From Halobacteriales archaeon (GTDB taxonomy: Archaea > Halobacteriota > Halobacteria > Halorutilales > JAHENH01), in contig JAHENH010000076.1 in the NCBI GenBank assembly GCA_018609935.1, positions 1-64,000 of the forward strand: 64,000 nt of DNA. Reading direction: 5' to 3'. Numbering within the stretch: position 1 is the first letter of the stretch; the number at the start of each line of letters is the position of its first letter. The position numbers and the translations under genes are program-made. Under the pieces are notes generated by a model. It made no database searches, had not been told where the DNA came from, and saw nothing but the letters and a program-made list of their open reading frames with translations. Positions 27,249-36,312 of the stretch are shown here, piece after piece.

Positions 27249-28385
27249 TTATGTTGTTTGTATTTTTATTACGTCTCCGTTTTGTAGTGGTTTGTTCCCT
27301 ATTTTTCTGTTTGTTTTTGCGTCTATAGCATGCAGATATTTTTCTCCTATGTCCGTATGTATTTTATATGCTAAGTCTTTTGGTGTGGATCCTTTTGGTA
27401 GTAAGTATGCATCTGGTAAGATTTGCCCTTTTGAGTCGGTCCATTTTGATGCGTCTTCTACTGGATAGGCTGTTATAAGTTCTAGTTTGTCAAATACTAG
27501 CGTGTTTATTGATTTTTGTACGCCTGTTCCTCCATATTTTTCTATTAGATTTCGTATTTTTTCTAGCGATTTCTGTTGTTTTTCTGTTATGTCTCTTTTT
27601 ATTTTGAATGATGTGTCTCCTGGATCATATCTTAGTATGTTGTTTTCTGCTCCATTACGTAGTGCGAGTTCTGCTTGTGCACTTGTTGGTATTGCATCTC
27701 TAGAAAGAAGTTTTTCTATGTATCTTTCTGGAGCGTTATCTATTTTGTTTGCAGACACCAACAATGGCTTTGTTTTTCTTATTTCGGCTGCAAACTTTTC
27801 TATTTGTTTGTTTTCCCATTTTTTTATTGGTTTATCATTTTTTCGTAGTGCTCTTTTTATCTGTTCTATAGTTATTCCAAGGCCTGTTAGGTGTTCAGCT
27901 AATCCTTTTTCAACTTCGGTTTTTTTCTTTAGTCTTTCAAAGTCTTCTCTTATTATTTCTGTAATCCATGCATCAAGTTCCTCTTCTATAAAACCAAGGT
28001 CTTCTGTTGGGTCATGTGTCCCTTTTTCTACTGGTTCTCCTTCTATGTTTGTGGATCCAGAGCTGTCTACTATATTTATTATTCCATCAGCACGGCGGAG
28101 CTCATCTAAAAACTCATTTCCAAGACCTTTTCCTTCATGTGCTTTAGGTACAAGTCCTGCAACATCTATTAGTTCAACCGGAACATATCTTTTACCGTTT
28201 TTACAGTTACCACACCTCTGTTCTAGTTCTAGACAAGGACACTCTGTTCTTACTCCAGCAATTCCTTGATTTGCATCAATAGTTGTAAATGGATAGTTAG
28301 CTGTCTCAACATCAACAAGTGTAGCAGCCTTAAAAAAAGTAGATTTTCCAGCATTAGGCTTACCCGCTAGTCCAATCTTAAGCAT
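27249..28385 (-). CDS. YchF/Obg-family GTPase with TGS domain
   Basis: A 378-residue archaeal GTPase. G1 is GKPNAGKST, the switch region holds YPFTTIDANQG, G3 is DVAGLV and G4 is SANKID. Four cysteines in the switch II-proximal stretch (CPCLELEQRCGNCKNG) look like an archaeal metal site. The C-terminal 70 residues form a TGS domain (GSTPKDLAYKIHTDIGEK). Members bind ribosomes or translation factors. The gene is alone, divergent from DUF3054. Confidence 0.9.
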   Translation of the reverse strand: MLKIGLAGKPNAGKSTFFKAATLVDVETANYPFTTIDANQGIAGVRTECPCLELEQRCGNCKNGKRYVPVELIDVAGLVPKAHEGKGLGNEFLDELRRADGIINIVDSSGSTNIEGEPVEKGTHDPTEDLGFIEEELDAWITEIIREDFERLKKKTEVEKGLAEHLTGLGITIEQIKRALRKNDKPIKKWENKQIEKFAAEIRKTKPLLVSANKIDNAPERYIEKLLSRDAIPTSAQAELALRNGAENNILRYDPGDTSFKIKRDITEKQQKSLEKIRNLIEKYGGTGVQKSINTLVFDKLELITAYPVEDASKWTDSKGQILPDAYLLPKGSTPKDLAYKIHTDIGEKYLHAIDAKTNRKIGNKPLQNGDVIKIQTT

Positions 28386-28447
28386 TAGATAAAAATAGCA
28401 AGGTCTTAGTTCGTATTCTTTATTTCGATAATATCCAATTAAATAAT

Positions 28448-28819
28448 ATGGAAAAAGACATCCAAAAACTCGTAATAGGAGATATAGTAACTATATTATT
28501 GTTTATAGGGCTTGGAACTATGCGGCATAATTCAGGTATAGCTGGAATAATAGAGACAGCCCCAGCATTCCTTATAGGTTGGTTTTTAATCGCACCAATA
28601 ACCTATTCAGACAATCTAGACAGCTATAAATCATCCATAATATACATGACATTCTGTTGGATTATAGCAGCCACTATAGGAGTAATACTTAGAGCAACAC
28701 CAGTATTCCCAGGTTTTTCACCAACAACTTTTTTCACAGTCATGGTTATTACAGGAATTATATTTCTAGTTGGATGGAGATCAATATATATACTAATTAA
28801 GGGATATATAGGATCCTAG
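28448..28819 (+). CDS. DUF3054-type small membrane protein
   Basis: A 123-residue integral membrane protein with four predicted helices (about 7-25, 34-51, 64-83, 93-115). The pattern GDIVTILLFIGLGTMRH at the N-terminus, the PAFLIGW in helix 2 and the ATPVFPGFSPTTFF loop fit DUF3054, common in Halobacteria and actinobacteria. Function is unknown. Confidence 0.75.
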   Translation: MEKDIQKLVIGDIVTILLFIGLGTMRHNSGIAGIIETAPAFLIGWFLIAPITYSDNLDSYKSSIIYMTFCWIIAATIGVILRATPVFPGFSPTTFFTVMVITGIIFLVGWRSIYILIKGYIGS

Positions 28820-28908
28820 CTCTACTGGTTAATTTACTAAATAAATCTTTTAACGATTGTTTTTTGAATTTGGAAATAGTTAACTTCTCGATACTTGAAA
28901 GATAAATA

Positions 28909-29130
28909 ATGAATACAGATAAAAACAGCCTACTAGATGTATTGTCTAAAAATATAGGTCTATATAGAGATATATTTAGTTTAGTTTACACTAAGAAAAA
29001 TCGTCTACTTTATGAGGGGTCTCTATTAGGTAGAGGTATAGATGATAGTTTTTTGGATGACAGAGCTGGGTTTATAGGTGGTTTTGGGTTATTTGTGGGA
29101 AAATATAGATTTCTGGAGGTTTTGGGTTGA
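28909..29130 (+). CDS. possible 73-residue upstream ORF coupled to gpmI
   Basis: A short frame of unknown family whose TGA stop overlaps the gpmI ATG by one base (TGATG). The overlap and the strong ribosome binding site before gpmI would fit translational coupling with a real upstream gene. Against this, the protein (IGLYRDIFSLVY, then a Gly/Phe-rich end GFIGGFGLFVGKYRF) matches nothing I know. It could be a chance frame in a long leader. Confidence 0.35.
   Translation: MNTDKNSLLDVLSKNIGLYRDIFSLVYTKKNRLLYEGSLLGRGIDDSFLDDRAGFIGGFGLFVGKYRFLEVLG
29115..29119 (+). promoter_or_regulatory. Shine-Dalgarno site GGAGG of gpmI
   Basis: GGAGG ends 10 bases before the gpmI ATG. Many genes here look leaderless, so a full-strength site suggests gpmI is translated from a transcript that begins well upstream. 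It also decides the start in favour of the ATG at 29130. Confidence 0.75.
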
Positions 29131-30596
29131 TGGATAAGGCTGCTTTGATTATTTTGGATGGCTGGGGGGAAAGAGATGAGGTTGAGCGTAATGCTGTTTT
29201 TAATGCTGATACTCCTAACTATGATAGATTGAAAAGCGAGAAGAAGCTTGGTTTGTTGAAGACATATGGTAGGTCTGTTGGGCTTATTGATGGTGTTTTA
29301 GGTAATAGTGAGGTAGGTCATTTAACATTGGGTTCTGGCCGTATTGTTAATCAGCCTATATCTAAGATAAATTCCGCTATAGAAGATGGAAGCTTCTTTA
29401 AGAATGATGTATTAGAGTATGCAGTAAAATCAGGTAGGAACCTTCATTTTATGGGTTTGGTTAGTGATGGAGGTATCCATTCATACCAGAAACATCTACA
29501 TGCGCTACTAGAGCTTGCAGATAAACATGATAGGTCACCATTTATTCATGCATTTTTAGATGGTAGGGATACACCTCCAAAGAGTGCTAAAAAGTATATA
29601 GAACGTCTAGAAAATAAAATAGAGTCTAGTTGTGGAGTTATTGCTACTGTTTCTGGTAGATATTATGGTATGGACAGAGATGAAAGATGGGAAAGAACAA
29701 AAAAAGTGTATGATGCTATAGTCAACAGAGAGGGGAAGAAAGCAAAGACAGCAATTCAAGCTATAGAGAAAGGATACAATAGAGATGAGACAGATGAGTT
29801 CATATCTCCAACAACCATAGAAGGAGGGAAGCCCTTAGAGGATGGTGATTCTGTCGTTTTCTTTAATTTCCGTGGGGATAGAACAAGACAGATAACGGAT
29901 ATGTTGAATGGACTAGGTGATTGGAGAGATATGGGTCTTGATATAGATTTTGTTACTATGACAGAATATGATAAAGAATACAGTCTTCCTGTAGCGTTTT
30001 ATTCTGAGACTCCTAAAAATACGTTGGGTGAAGTTATATCTAATAATGGATTAAGTCAGTTTAGGATTGCTGAGACTGAAAAATATGCTCATGTAACATA
30101 TTTCCTGAATGGTGGTAGAGAAAAAGTATTCAAGGGAGAAAAAAGACAGATAATACCTAGCCCTGATGTTTCTACATATGATGTAGTTCCGGAGATGAAA
30201 GCATATGAGGTTACGGAGAAGGCAAAAAAAGCTGTTGACAACTATGATTTTTTAGTTCTAAATTATGCTAATCCAGACATGGTTGGACATACTGGTGACT
30301 ATAGAGCAACTATAAAAGCCTGTGAAGTAGTAGATGAATGTGTAGGAGATCTTACAGACTCACTATTAAATAATGGATATGAAGTTATTATTGTTGCAGA
30401 CCATGGAAATGCTGAAGATATGGGTACAGAACAAGAACCTCATACAGCCCATACATTTAACCCTACTCCATTTATATATCTTAATGGAACTGGACGTATA
30501 GAAGAAACAAAGGAACTACGTGACATAGCACCTACTATATTAGATTTGATTGGTATAGATATACCAAAAGAAATGACCGGAAAACCACTAGTCTAA
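29130..30596 (+). CDS. gpmI: 2,3-bisphosphoglycerate-independent phosphoglycerate mutase
   Basis: A 488-residue glycolytic/gluconeogenic enzyme of the alkaline phosphatase superfamily that interconverts 3- and 2-phosphoglycerate. ILDGWG has the first metal-binding Asp, GNSEVGHLTLGSGR the catalytic Ser, HAFLDGRDTPP and GRYYGMDRDERWER the insertion domain, and VADHGNAE and PHTAHTFNP the second metal site. All ligands appear present. In Halobacterium this step of central metabolism is among the targets of TrmB, but I see no TrmB motif at this promoter. Confidence 0.95.
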   Translation: MDKAALIILDGWGERDEVERNAVFNADTPNYDRLKSEKKLGLLKTYGRSVGLIDGVLGNSEVGHLTLGSGRIVNQPISKINSAIEDGSFFKNDVLEYAVKSGRNLHFMGLVSDGGIHSYQKHLHALLELADKHDRSPFIHAFLDGRDTPPKSAKKYIERLENKIESSCGVIATVSGRYYGMDRDERWERTKKVYDAIVNREGKKAKTAIQAIEKGYNRDETDEFISPTTIEGGKPLEDGDSVVFFNFRGDRTRQITDMLNGLGDWRDMGLDIDFVTMTEYDKEYSLPVAFYSETPKNTLGEVISNNGLSQFRIAETEKYAHVTYFLNGGREKVFKGEKRQIIPSPDVSTYDVVPEMKAYEVTEKAKKAVDNYDFLVLNYANPDMVGHTGDYRATIKACEVVDECVGDLTDSLLNNGYEVIIVADHGNAEDMGTEQEPHTAHTFNPTPFIYLNGTGRIEETKELRDIAPTILDLIGIDIPKEMTGKPLV

Positions 30597-30782
30597 TATC
30601 TTCTTAAAAAATTAAAAAATTCCTTTACACCTTTTTATGTATTCTTTTATTGTTCGTTATTATTGAAGTTGTATTTTTATATGTAAAGGAAAACTTTGTA
30701 TATATTTATTTTTTATAGGGGGGATGGGTTTTTTGTTTAAAAAGAGGATTGTTTGTATTTTTTAGAGTTTTTTATGTTTAGT

Positions 30783-31319
30783 TTAGGGCCATTCTGGTTC
30801 TTTGTCTATGAGGACTGTTGATTCTCCGTCTACTAGTAATTCGTCTTCTTCATTGTATATTTTTGCTGAGAGTCTGTATCTTCCGTCTCCTATTTCCTCT
30901 TCTACTTTGCATACTGCTTTTAGTCTTTCTCCTGGGTATGCTGGTTTTAGGTATTTTAGTTCTTCTGATAGGTATATTACTAGTCCTGGTAGTCGTGCTA
31001 GTGCTGAGCTTATTAGTCCTGATACTAGTGTTCCGTGTACTATTCTTTCTCCGAATCTTGAGGTTTCTGCGAAGGAGTCTTTCAGGTGTAGTGCGTTCAT
31101 ATCTCCGCTTGCTTCTGCGAACTGCATCATGTCTTCGTCTGTTATTGTTTTTGAGAATGTTACTTCGTCTCCTACTGTTATTTTGTCGGGGTCGTCTACT
31201 GTGCGTTCATAGCTCCAGTCTTTTTTTTCTTGGGCTCCTAGCATTTTTTTGTTTGCTTCTATGAGTCCTTCAAATAGTTTTTGTGATGCTCTTAATGGCG
31301 CATTTTGGTTTATTGACAT
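30783..31319 (-). CDS. phaJ: MaoC-family (R)-specific enoyl-CoA hydratase, PhaJ-like
   Basis: A hot-dog-fold hydratase that can form (R)-3-hydroxyacyl-CoA for PHA synthesis. The hydratase-2 motif is visible as ASGDMNALHLKDSFA followed by RFGERIVHGTLVSGL, with the catalytic Asp and His at positions 73 and 78 of the version given here. I start at the MSINQNAP methionine because a TATA box lies 27 bases upstream, as expected for a leaderless transcript. Two upstream ATGs would add 3 or 6 residues. It is divergent from phaR and shares the intergenic promoter region. The coding strand is A/C-rich throughout, like the other PHA genes and unlike most genes here. Confidence 0.88.
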   Translation of the reverse strand: MSINQNAPLRASQKLFEGLIEANKKMLGAQEKKDWSYERTVDDPDKITVGDEVTFSKTITDEDMMQFAEASGDMNALHLKDSFAETSRFGERIVHGTLVSGLISSALARLPGLVIYLSEELKYLKPAYPGERLKAVCKVEEEIGDGRYRLSAKIYNEEDELLVDGESTVLIDKEPEWP

Positions 31320-31342
31320 ATTATTCATAAGTATCATAATGC

Positions 31343-31349
31343 TTTATAA
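31343..31349 (-). promoter_or_regulatory. TATA box of the phaJ promoter
   Basis: On the minus strand the sequence reads ACTTATAAAG, centred 27 bases before the third in-frame ATG. That spacing supports a leaderless transcript starting at that codon. Confidence 0.6.
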
Positions 31350-31465
31350 GTTTTCTGGCTCTAACGGGTTTTTTTACCATCTAATGTTGTAAATGACTTC
31401 TATTACCGTCTAATACCATAAAAAGCCATAAATAGTTAGAGGTTATATACCTATATAGAATAAAT

Positions 31466-31747
31466 ATGGCAGAAGATAATAATTCTTGGCTACCATTAAA
31501 TCTAACAAAGCAAATGCAGGAAGCAAGTGAAGACGCAGTAGCAAAACAAACCAAAATGTTAGAAGCATGGCAAAACACACTATCACCAACAGCAATGATG
31601 GGAGCAGCAACATTCAAAACAAGAGTCCAAAGTGGGGGAAGAATAAGCATACCAGACGCAGAAAGAGACGCACTAGACATAGATGAACGAGACATAGTAC
31701 AAGCAATAATCCTACCAATAAAAAGAGGAAAACAAGAAGAAGAATAA
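31466..31747 (+). CDS. phaR: PhaR-like AbrB-type PHA regulator
   Basis: A 93-residue protein. The N-terminal half (NSWLPLNLTKQMQEASEDA) is amphipathic and phasin-like and could touch the granule. The C-terminal half (FKTRVQSGGRISIPDAERDA onward) is a swapped-hairpin AbrB/SpoVT DNA-binding domain. In Haloferax mediterranei a protein of this kind, PhaR, binds both PHA granules and the pha promoter. It begins the phaR-phaP-phaE-phaC set, with 4-base gaps before phaP and between phaP and phaE. Confidence 0.82.
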   Translation: MAEDNNSWLPLNLTKQMQEASEDAVAKQTKMLEAWQNTLSPTAMMGAATFKTRVQSGGRISIPDAERDALDIDERDIVQAIILPIKRGKQEEE

Positions 31748-31751
31748 AAAA

Positions 31752-32231
31752 ATGATACAACAAAAACTAATCCAAGACATATTCAACCTACAGAAAAAAT
31801 ACATAGAAAAAACAGCACAAACAATAGAAAGAGGAATAGAAACACAAAACAAAACATTACAACAACTAAACAACCAACAAACCCCACAACAACTACAAAA
31901 AAGAACACTAAAAGCAACCAAAACAGCAATAAACGCATATCTTGACGCAACAGAAGAACTACTACCAAACCAAAAACAAACAATACAAGAAATAAAAACA
32001 CTATCAGAAGACACATTCAACACCATGGAAGATGCAAACGAAGAAACATGGGAAAAAATACTAAAAAACCTAGAAAGAAACATAGAACTCTACCAAGAAA
32101 CAACAGAACAAAACAAAGACCTACTATACATATGGATAGACCTAACCATAGAAACAATAGAAAACATAGAAAACCAGACAGTAAACACAGTAGAAAAAAC
32201 AACAGAAACACTAGAAACTACACAAAAATAA
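31752..32231 (+). CDS. phaP: phasin PhaP
   Basis: A 159-residue, almost fully helical protein rich in Gln, Glu, Thr, Asn and Lys with heptad-like spacing and no cysteine. This fits a phasin that coats PHA granules. Sequence recognition is weak and the call relies on composition and on its place between PhaR and PhaE, the arrangement known from Haloferax and Haloarcula. The coding strand is extremely poor in G and T. Confidence 0.75.
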   Translation: MIQQKLIQDIFNLQKKYIEKTAQTIERGIETQNKTLQQLNNQQTPQQLQKRTLKATKTAINAYLDATEELLPNQKQTIQEIKTLSEDTFNTMEDANEETWEKILKNLERNIELYQETTEQNKDLLYIWIDLTIETIENIENQTVNTVEKTTETLETTQK

Positions 32232-32235
32232 AAAA

Positions 32236-32769
32236 ATGTCTGAAAAAAACCAAAACCTAGACTGGATAGAGAAGACAAATGAAGCATTCATGGATGCTAT
32301 GGAACAAAACACAAAAATGCAACAAGAATTCATAGATTCATGGACAAAAAACATGGAAGAATCACAGATAGACCCAGAACAAATGCAGGAACTATATCAA
32401 AGCTATGGAGACGCATTCCAAAAATGGACAGAAGCAACAGAAGAAGCAAGCGAAAAAATATCCCAACAAGTATCAGAAGGAGAAGAAGTAGACATAGAAG
32501 AATACAGAGATATATGGCTAGACGCAGCAAATGAAGCACTAAAAGAAATAATAAGCACAACAGCATTCGCAGCAGCCATAGGAGACATACTAGAAGATAC
32601 CTCCCAGACAACACAACAAATAGAAAAAACAGTACAAGACACACTAAGAACAGCAGGATTAGCAACCTCAAAAGACATACAAGAAGTAGGAGAAAGACTA
32701 GTAGAACTAGAACGTAGACAACATGAACTACAAAGAAAACTAGAAGAGGTGATAGAAAACCTAGAATGA
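32236..32769 (+). CDS. phaE: class III PHA synthase subunit PhaE
   Basis: A 177-residue helical subunit that activates PhaC. The N-terminal WIEKTNEAFMDAMEQNTKMQ and the middle ALKEIISTTAFAAAIGDILEDT resemble haloarchaeal PhaE. The C-terminal third (EVGERLVELERRQHELQRKL) is a coiled coil. Length matches haloarchaeal PhaE (about 180) and is shorter than bacterial PhaE. PhaC follows after 37 bases. Confidence 0.88.
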   Translation: MSEKNQNLDWIEKTNEAFMDAMEQNTKMQQEFIDSWTKNMEESQIDPEQMQELYQSYGDAFQKWTEATEEASEKISQQVSEGEEVDIEEYRDIWLDAANEALKEIISTTAFAAAIGDILEDTSQTTQQIEKTVQDTLRTAGLATSKDIQEVGERLVELERRQHELQRKLEEVIENLE

Positions 32770-32806
32770 AAAACAAACAAAAACAGGTTTTGAGAAACCT
32801 ATAGAT

Positions 32807-34357
32807 ATGAGTGAAAAACAAAAACAAATAATAGACCAAGAAGACATATGGAGGACCTACCAAAGACAATTTCAAGCATGGACAGAACTACTACAGGAAG
32901 CTATGCTTGGAAACCAACTAAACGGAGACACAGAAATACCCCACGAAATATGGAAACAATGCAGAGAAGAACTTTGGGGATGGACAGAAATACTAGAAAC
33001 AGGAGATGAAGTAAACGACAATATAAGAGAAGAAATAGAAGAATTCAGAGAAAAAATAGAAATAGCTCCAGAAAGAATAGAAGAATTCAGAGAAGTAGAA
33101 GTAGGCCCCACCGAAAGTGAAATAGTATATAAAGAAAACAAACTAGAACTACTCCACTACAAATCAGACACAGAAAAAAAACATAAAACACCTATATTAC
33201 TAGTATATGCCTTAATTAATAGACCATATATACTAGATCTACAGCCAGGAAAAAGCGTAGTAAAAAGACTACTAGAAAATGGATTCGATGTATATATGAT
33301 AGACTGGGGAAGACCCAGCCATCTAGACTCCTCACTTTCATTATATGATTATGTAGACAGATACATAGACAACTGTGTTGATGTAGTAAGAGAAACATCA
33401 AACGTAGAAGACATAAACATACTAGGATATTGTATGGGAGGAACCATGAGCACAATGTATTCAACGCTACACCCAGAAAAAGTACGAAACCTAGGACTTA
33501 TGGCATCAGGCCTCTACTTTGATGGAACTGGAGGCCTCCTAGAAACTTGGGGAAATGAAGAACACTACAACCCAAGAAACATAAAAGAAATATCCGGAAA
33601 CGTACCAGGAGAATTCCTAGACGTTGGATTTGCACTAATGAATCCAGTAGAAAACCTATTTACAAAATACCTACACCTATATGACAACCTAGAAAATGAG
33701 GATTTCGTTAAAAACTTTGCGAGAATGGAAAGATGGATATGGGAAGAAGTAGACGTAGCAGGAGAAGCATACGCAGAATTCCTAGAAAAAATGTACCAAC
33801 AAAACCAACTCTATAAAAACGAACTACAACTAAACGGAAAAAACATAGACATAAACAACATAGACATGCCAGTACTACAAATAATAGCAGAATACGACCA
33901 CCTCGTACCCCCAGAATCAAGCAAAAAATTCAACGAAGCCCTCAACACAGAAACAGAAACATACGAATTCCCAACAGGACATGTAGGACTATCAGTAAGC
34001 TCAAGATCACACAAAGACTTATGGCCAAGAGTAGCTGAATGGTTCGCAGGAAGATCAGAACCAATACAAAAACAAAAAACACAAAAAGAACAACAAACAC
34101 AGAAACCGCAACAAGAAGAACAAAAAACACAACAAGAACAAAAAACACAACAAAAAGAAGATGCAAAGACGGGCAGAGATATCATAGAGATGAAAGGAAT
34201 AGGAGAAACCTATGCTAGTCGACTCTACTCTGAAGGCATAGAAACAATAGAAGATCTTGCAAACGCAGACATAGAAAAAGTATCTAATACATCAGAAGTA
34301 TCCCAAGAAAGAGCTAGATCCTGGATAGAACTAGCCAAAGAGGAAATAAAAGAATAA
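32807..34357 (+). CDS. phaC: class III PHA synthase PhaC with a C-terminal helix-hairpin-helix domain
   Basis: A 516-residue alpha/beta-hydrolase polymerase that joins (R)-3-hydroxyacyl-CoA units into polyester. The lipase-like box is GYCMGG with nucleophile C209; the catalytic Asp is D364 in AEYDHLVPP and the His is H392 in TGHVGLSV. The synthase ends near residue 416. A Gln/Lys/Thr-rich linker (about 418-456) then leads to a helix-hairpin-helix module (about 458-514, with MKGIGETYASRLYSEGI). That module usually binds DNA or proteins. Its role on a PHA synthase is unknown; attachment of granules to the chromosome is one idea. Confidence 0.93.
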   Translation: MSEKQKQIIDQEDIWRTYQRQFQAWTELLQEAMLGNQLNGDTEIPHEIWKQCREELWGWTEILETGDEVNDNIREEIEEFREKIEIAPERIEEFREVEVGPTESEIVYKENKLELLHYKSDTEKKHKTPILLVYALINRPYILDLQPGKSVVKRLLENGFDVYMIDWGRPSHLDSSLSLYDYVDRYIDNCVDVVRETSNVEDINILGYCMGGTMSTMYSTLHPEKVRNLGLMASGLYFDGTGGLLETWGNEEHYNPRNIKEISGNVPGEFLDVGFALMNPVENLFTKYLHLYDNLENEDFVKNFARMERWIWEEVDVAGEAYAEFLEKMYQQNQLYKNELQLNGKNIDINNIDMPVLQIIAEYDHLVPPESSKKFNEALNTETETYEFPTGHVGLSVSSRSHKDLWPRVAEWFAGRSEPIQKQKTQKEQQTQKPQQEEQKTQQEQKTQQKEDAKTGRDIIEMKGIGETYASRLYSEGIETIEDLANADIEKVSNTSEVSQERARSWIELAKEEIKE

Positions 34358-34493
34358 AAAATATATAAATCTAGATACTTATAATATATGTGAACTGCAA
34401 ATTAGTAAAAAAACTAAAATTTAGCTCTTTATATTTTATACTTTTTATCTAAAAAGATTTATACAGTATTTTATCTATTTATTAGATTTATTT

Positions 34494-34880
34494 TTATTTT
34501 GGCTTAAATACTATTAGTGGTTGGTCTTTAGTTTCTGTAGATTCAATATCTATTGTTACTTTGTTTCCTATATCTAGGTCTTCTTGGTCTATTTCTCTTA
34601 CTTGTCCTGTGATTCTTGCGTTTCCAAATGATGATATTGCTACATGGTATGGTGCGTCATCTTTGAAGTCTGGCGCCGCAACATTTGTTGTTGTATATGA
34701 CTCTATTGTTCCAGTATCTGGTATTTCTGTCTGTGTTAGGTCTGTAGATGAACATGTTGGGCATACTCTCTGTGGTGGTACTGATGCATGTCCGTTTGGA
34801 CATTCTAGATAGAATCCTTCTCCACTTTCTATTGCTTCTATAAATTCGTCGTATCCCTCATTTTGTGTTGCTTGACTCAT
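34494..34880 (-). CDS. DUF35 zinc-ribbon/OB-fold partner of the thiolase
   Basis: A 128-residue protein. The rubredoxin-like ribbon uses ECPNGHASVPP and CPTCSS (one ligand position looks replaced by His or Gly). An OB-fold follows (TGTIESYTTTNVAAP onward). In archaea such proteins bridge acetoacetyl-CoA thiolase and HMG-CoA synthase and channel acetoacetyl-CoA between them. The start overlaps the end of the thiolase gene by four bases, which fits an obligate pair. HMG-CoA synthase itself is not in the window. Confidence 0.85.
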   Translation of the reverse strand: MSQATQNEGYDEFIEAIESGEGFYLECPNGHASVPPQRVCPTCSSTDLTQTEIPDTGTIESYTTTNVAAPDFKDDAPYHVAISSFGNARITGQVREIDQEDLDIGNKVTIDIESTETKDQPLIVFKPK

Positions 34881-36076
34881 TTTTGTAGTATATGTACTGT
34901 TGTGCTGGCTACCGTTCCTCCAGCATTATGTGTTAATCCAACTTCTGCATTTTCTGGTGCATTTGGGTGTTCTCCTTTTAGTATTTTTACCATTTCTGCT
35001 ATCTGTGCTGCTCCTGTAGCTCCTACAGGATGGCCTTTAGCTTTTAGGCCTCCAGAAAGATTTACTGGTAGACTTCCATCCTTTGTTGTTTCTCTATTAG
35101 TTGCTGCCTTAATAGCTTCACCATGTTCATAAAACCCTAAGCCTTCAAGAGCCATGACTTCTGCTATTGTGAAACAGTCATGTACTTCTACTGCATCAAC
35201 ATCATCTATACTTACATCCGCATCATCAAATGCTTCTCTTGCAGCCTCTGTTGTTGCTGGAGTTTTAGCAAGATGTTTTCTGTTTTGTAGTGCAAGAGAA
35301 TCTCCTGCTTGTCCTGTACCTATTATGGATACAGAACCATCTAGTCCATGTTCTTTCGCATATGTATCACTTGCAACTAATAGTGCACTTGCTCCATCAG
35401 ATATTGGACAACAATCATATAGATATAGTGGATCCGACACCATAGGAGCCTCTAATACATCAACCATATCTATCTCTCTTTGGAAATGCGCAAGCTCATT
35501 TTTCGCACCATTTTTATGGTTTTTGATAGCAATATTACCAAGATCTTCACGGCTACCTCCAAACTCATTAAAGTAAGCTCTTGCCATCAATGCATAGGCT
35601 CCAGGAAATGTAACTCCTGCTTTTATTTCATATAGTGCGTCTGCTGCTGCAGCTAGTCCTTCTGTAGCTCCAGCTGTACCCATATTGTTCATACGTTCGG
35701 CACCTCCTACAAGTACAACATCACTTTCACCATTACGTACTTCTTTTACTGCCTCACGGACAGCAGCACCACTAGATGCACATGCACTTTCTACACGTGT
35801 AGCTGGAGCGCGAACCCCAGCGGCCTGTGCCATCTGAGGACCCTGGTGTCCCTGTAGCTCTGAGAGCTCTGCTATAAAGTTACCATAATAGACCATATCA
35901 ACATCATCTCGCTTTATACTAGAACTCTCAAAGGCTTTCTGTGCAGCCTCACCAAACAAGTCACGAGTAGTCCTATCTGGATACTCGCCAAAACTGGTGA
36001 GGCCAACACCAACCACATTAACCCCTTCCTCTTCGCCTTTAGGCCTTTCAGCCGTTTCAACTTCTGTCTTAGACAT
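34877..36076 (-). CDS. acetyl-CoA C-acetyltransferase (thiolase)
   Basis: A 399-residue thiolase of the SCP-x-like archaeal branch. The nucleophile is C99 in VESACASSGAA. Further marks are VEVHDCFTIAEVMAL, KGHPVGATGAAQ and THNAGGTVAS near the C-terminus. The first 17 residues are a charged extension. It condenses two acetyl-CoA to acetoacetyl-CoA. Because it is paired with DUF35, lies next to PHA genes and is close to HMG-CoA reductase, it may feed both PHA and mevalonate synthesis. Confidence 0.9.
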   Translation of the reverse strand: MSKTEVETAERPKGEEEGVNVVGVGLTSFGEYPDRTTRDLFGEAAQKAFESSSIKRDDVDMVYYGNFIAELSELQGHQGPQMAQAAGVRAPATRVESACASSGAAVREAVKEVRNGESDVVLVGGAERMNNMGTAGATEGLAAAADALYEIKAGVTFPGAYALMARAYFNEFGGSREDLGNIAIKNHKNGAKNELAHFQREIDMVDVLEAPMVSDPLYLYDCCPISDGASALLVASDTYAKEHGLDGSVSIIGTGQAGDSLALQNRKHLAKTPATTEAAREAFDDADVSIDDVDAVEVHDCFTIAEVMALEGLGFYEHGEAIKAATNRETTKDGSLPVNLSGGLKAKGHPVGATGAAQIAEMVKILKGEHPNAPENAEVGLTHNAGGTVASTTVHILQK

Positions 36077-36289
36077 ATTAATTTATTGTATCTTGTGGCC
36101 TAAATCCTTTTTCTAAATAGGACAAAACCACTCTAACTAAACATTCACAACACAATAGCATAAGTCCACCGCACAAACCAAAAAAACTATAATGATAAAT
36201 CTAAATAAACAGTTTTTAGATGTCTCTAATCTAAAACTCTTTTTTAGGTATAAAAGAAAATAAGATTCAGATAATCTGTATCTATCCTC

Positions 36290-36312
36290 TACCTTTAGGA
36301 CAGGAGTAGTTC
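36290..36312 (-). other. possible IS200/IS605-type end remnant at the phaB stop
   Basis: On the minus strand this reads GTGAACTACTCCTGTCCTAA, close to the GTGAACTACCCCGTCCTAA sequence common at ends of IS605-family elements and similar to the stretch at 25941. The TGA stop of phaB lies inside it. No other part of an element is seen. Confidence 0.3.
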
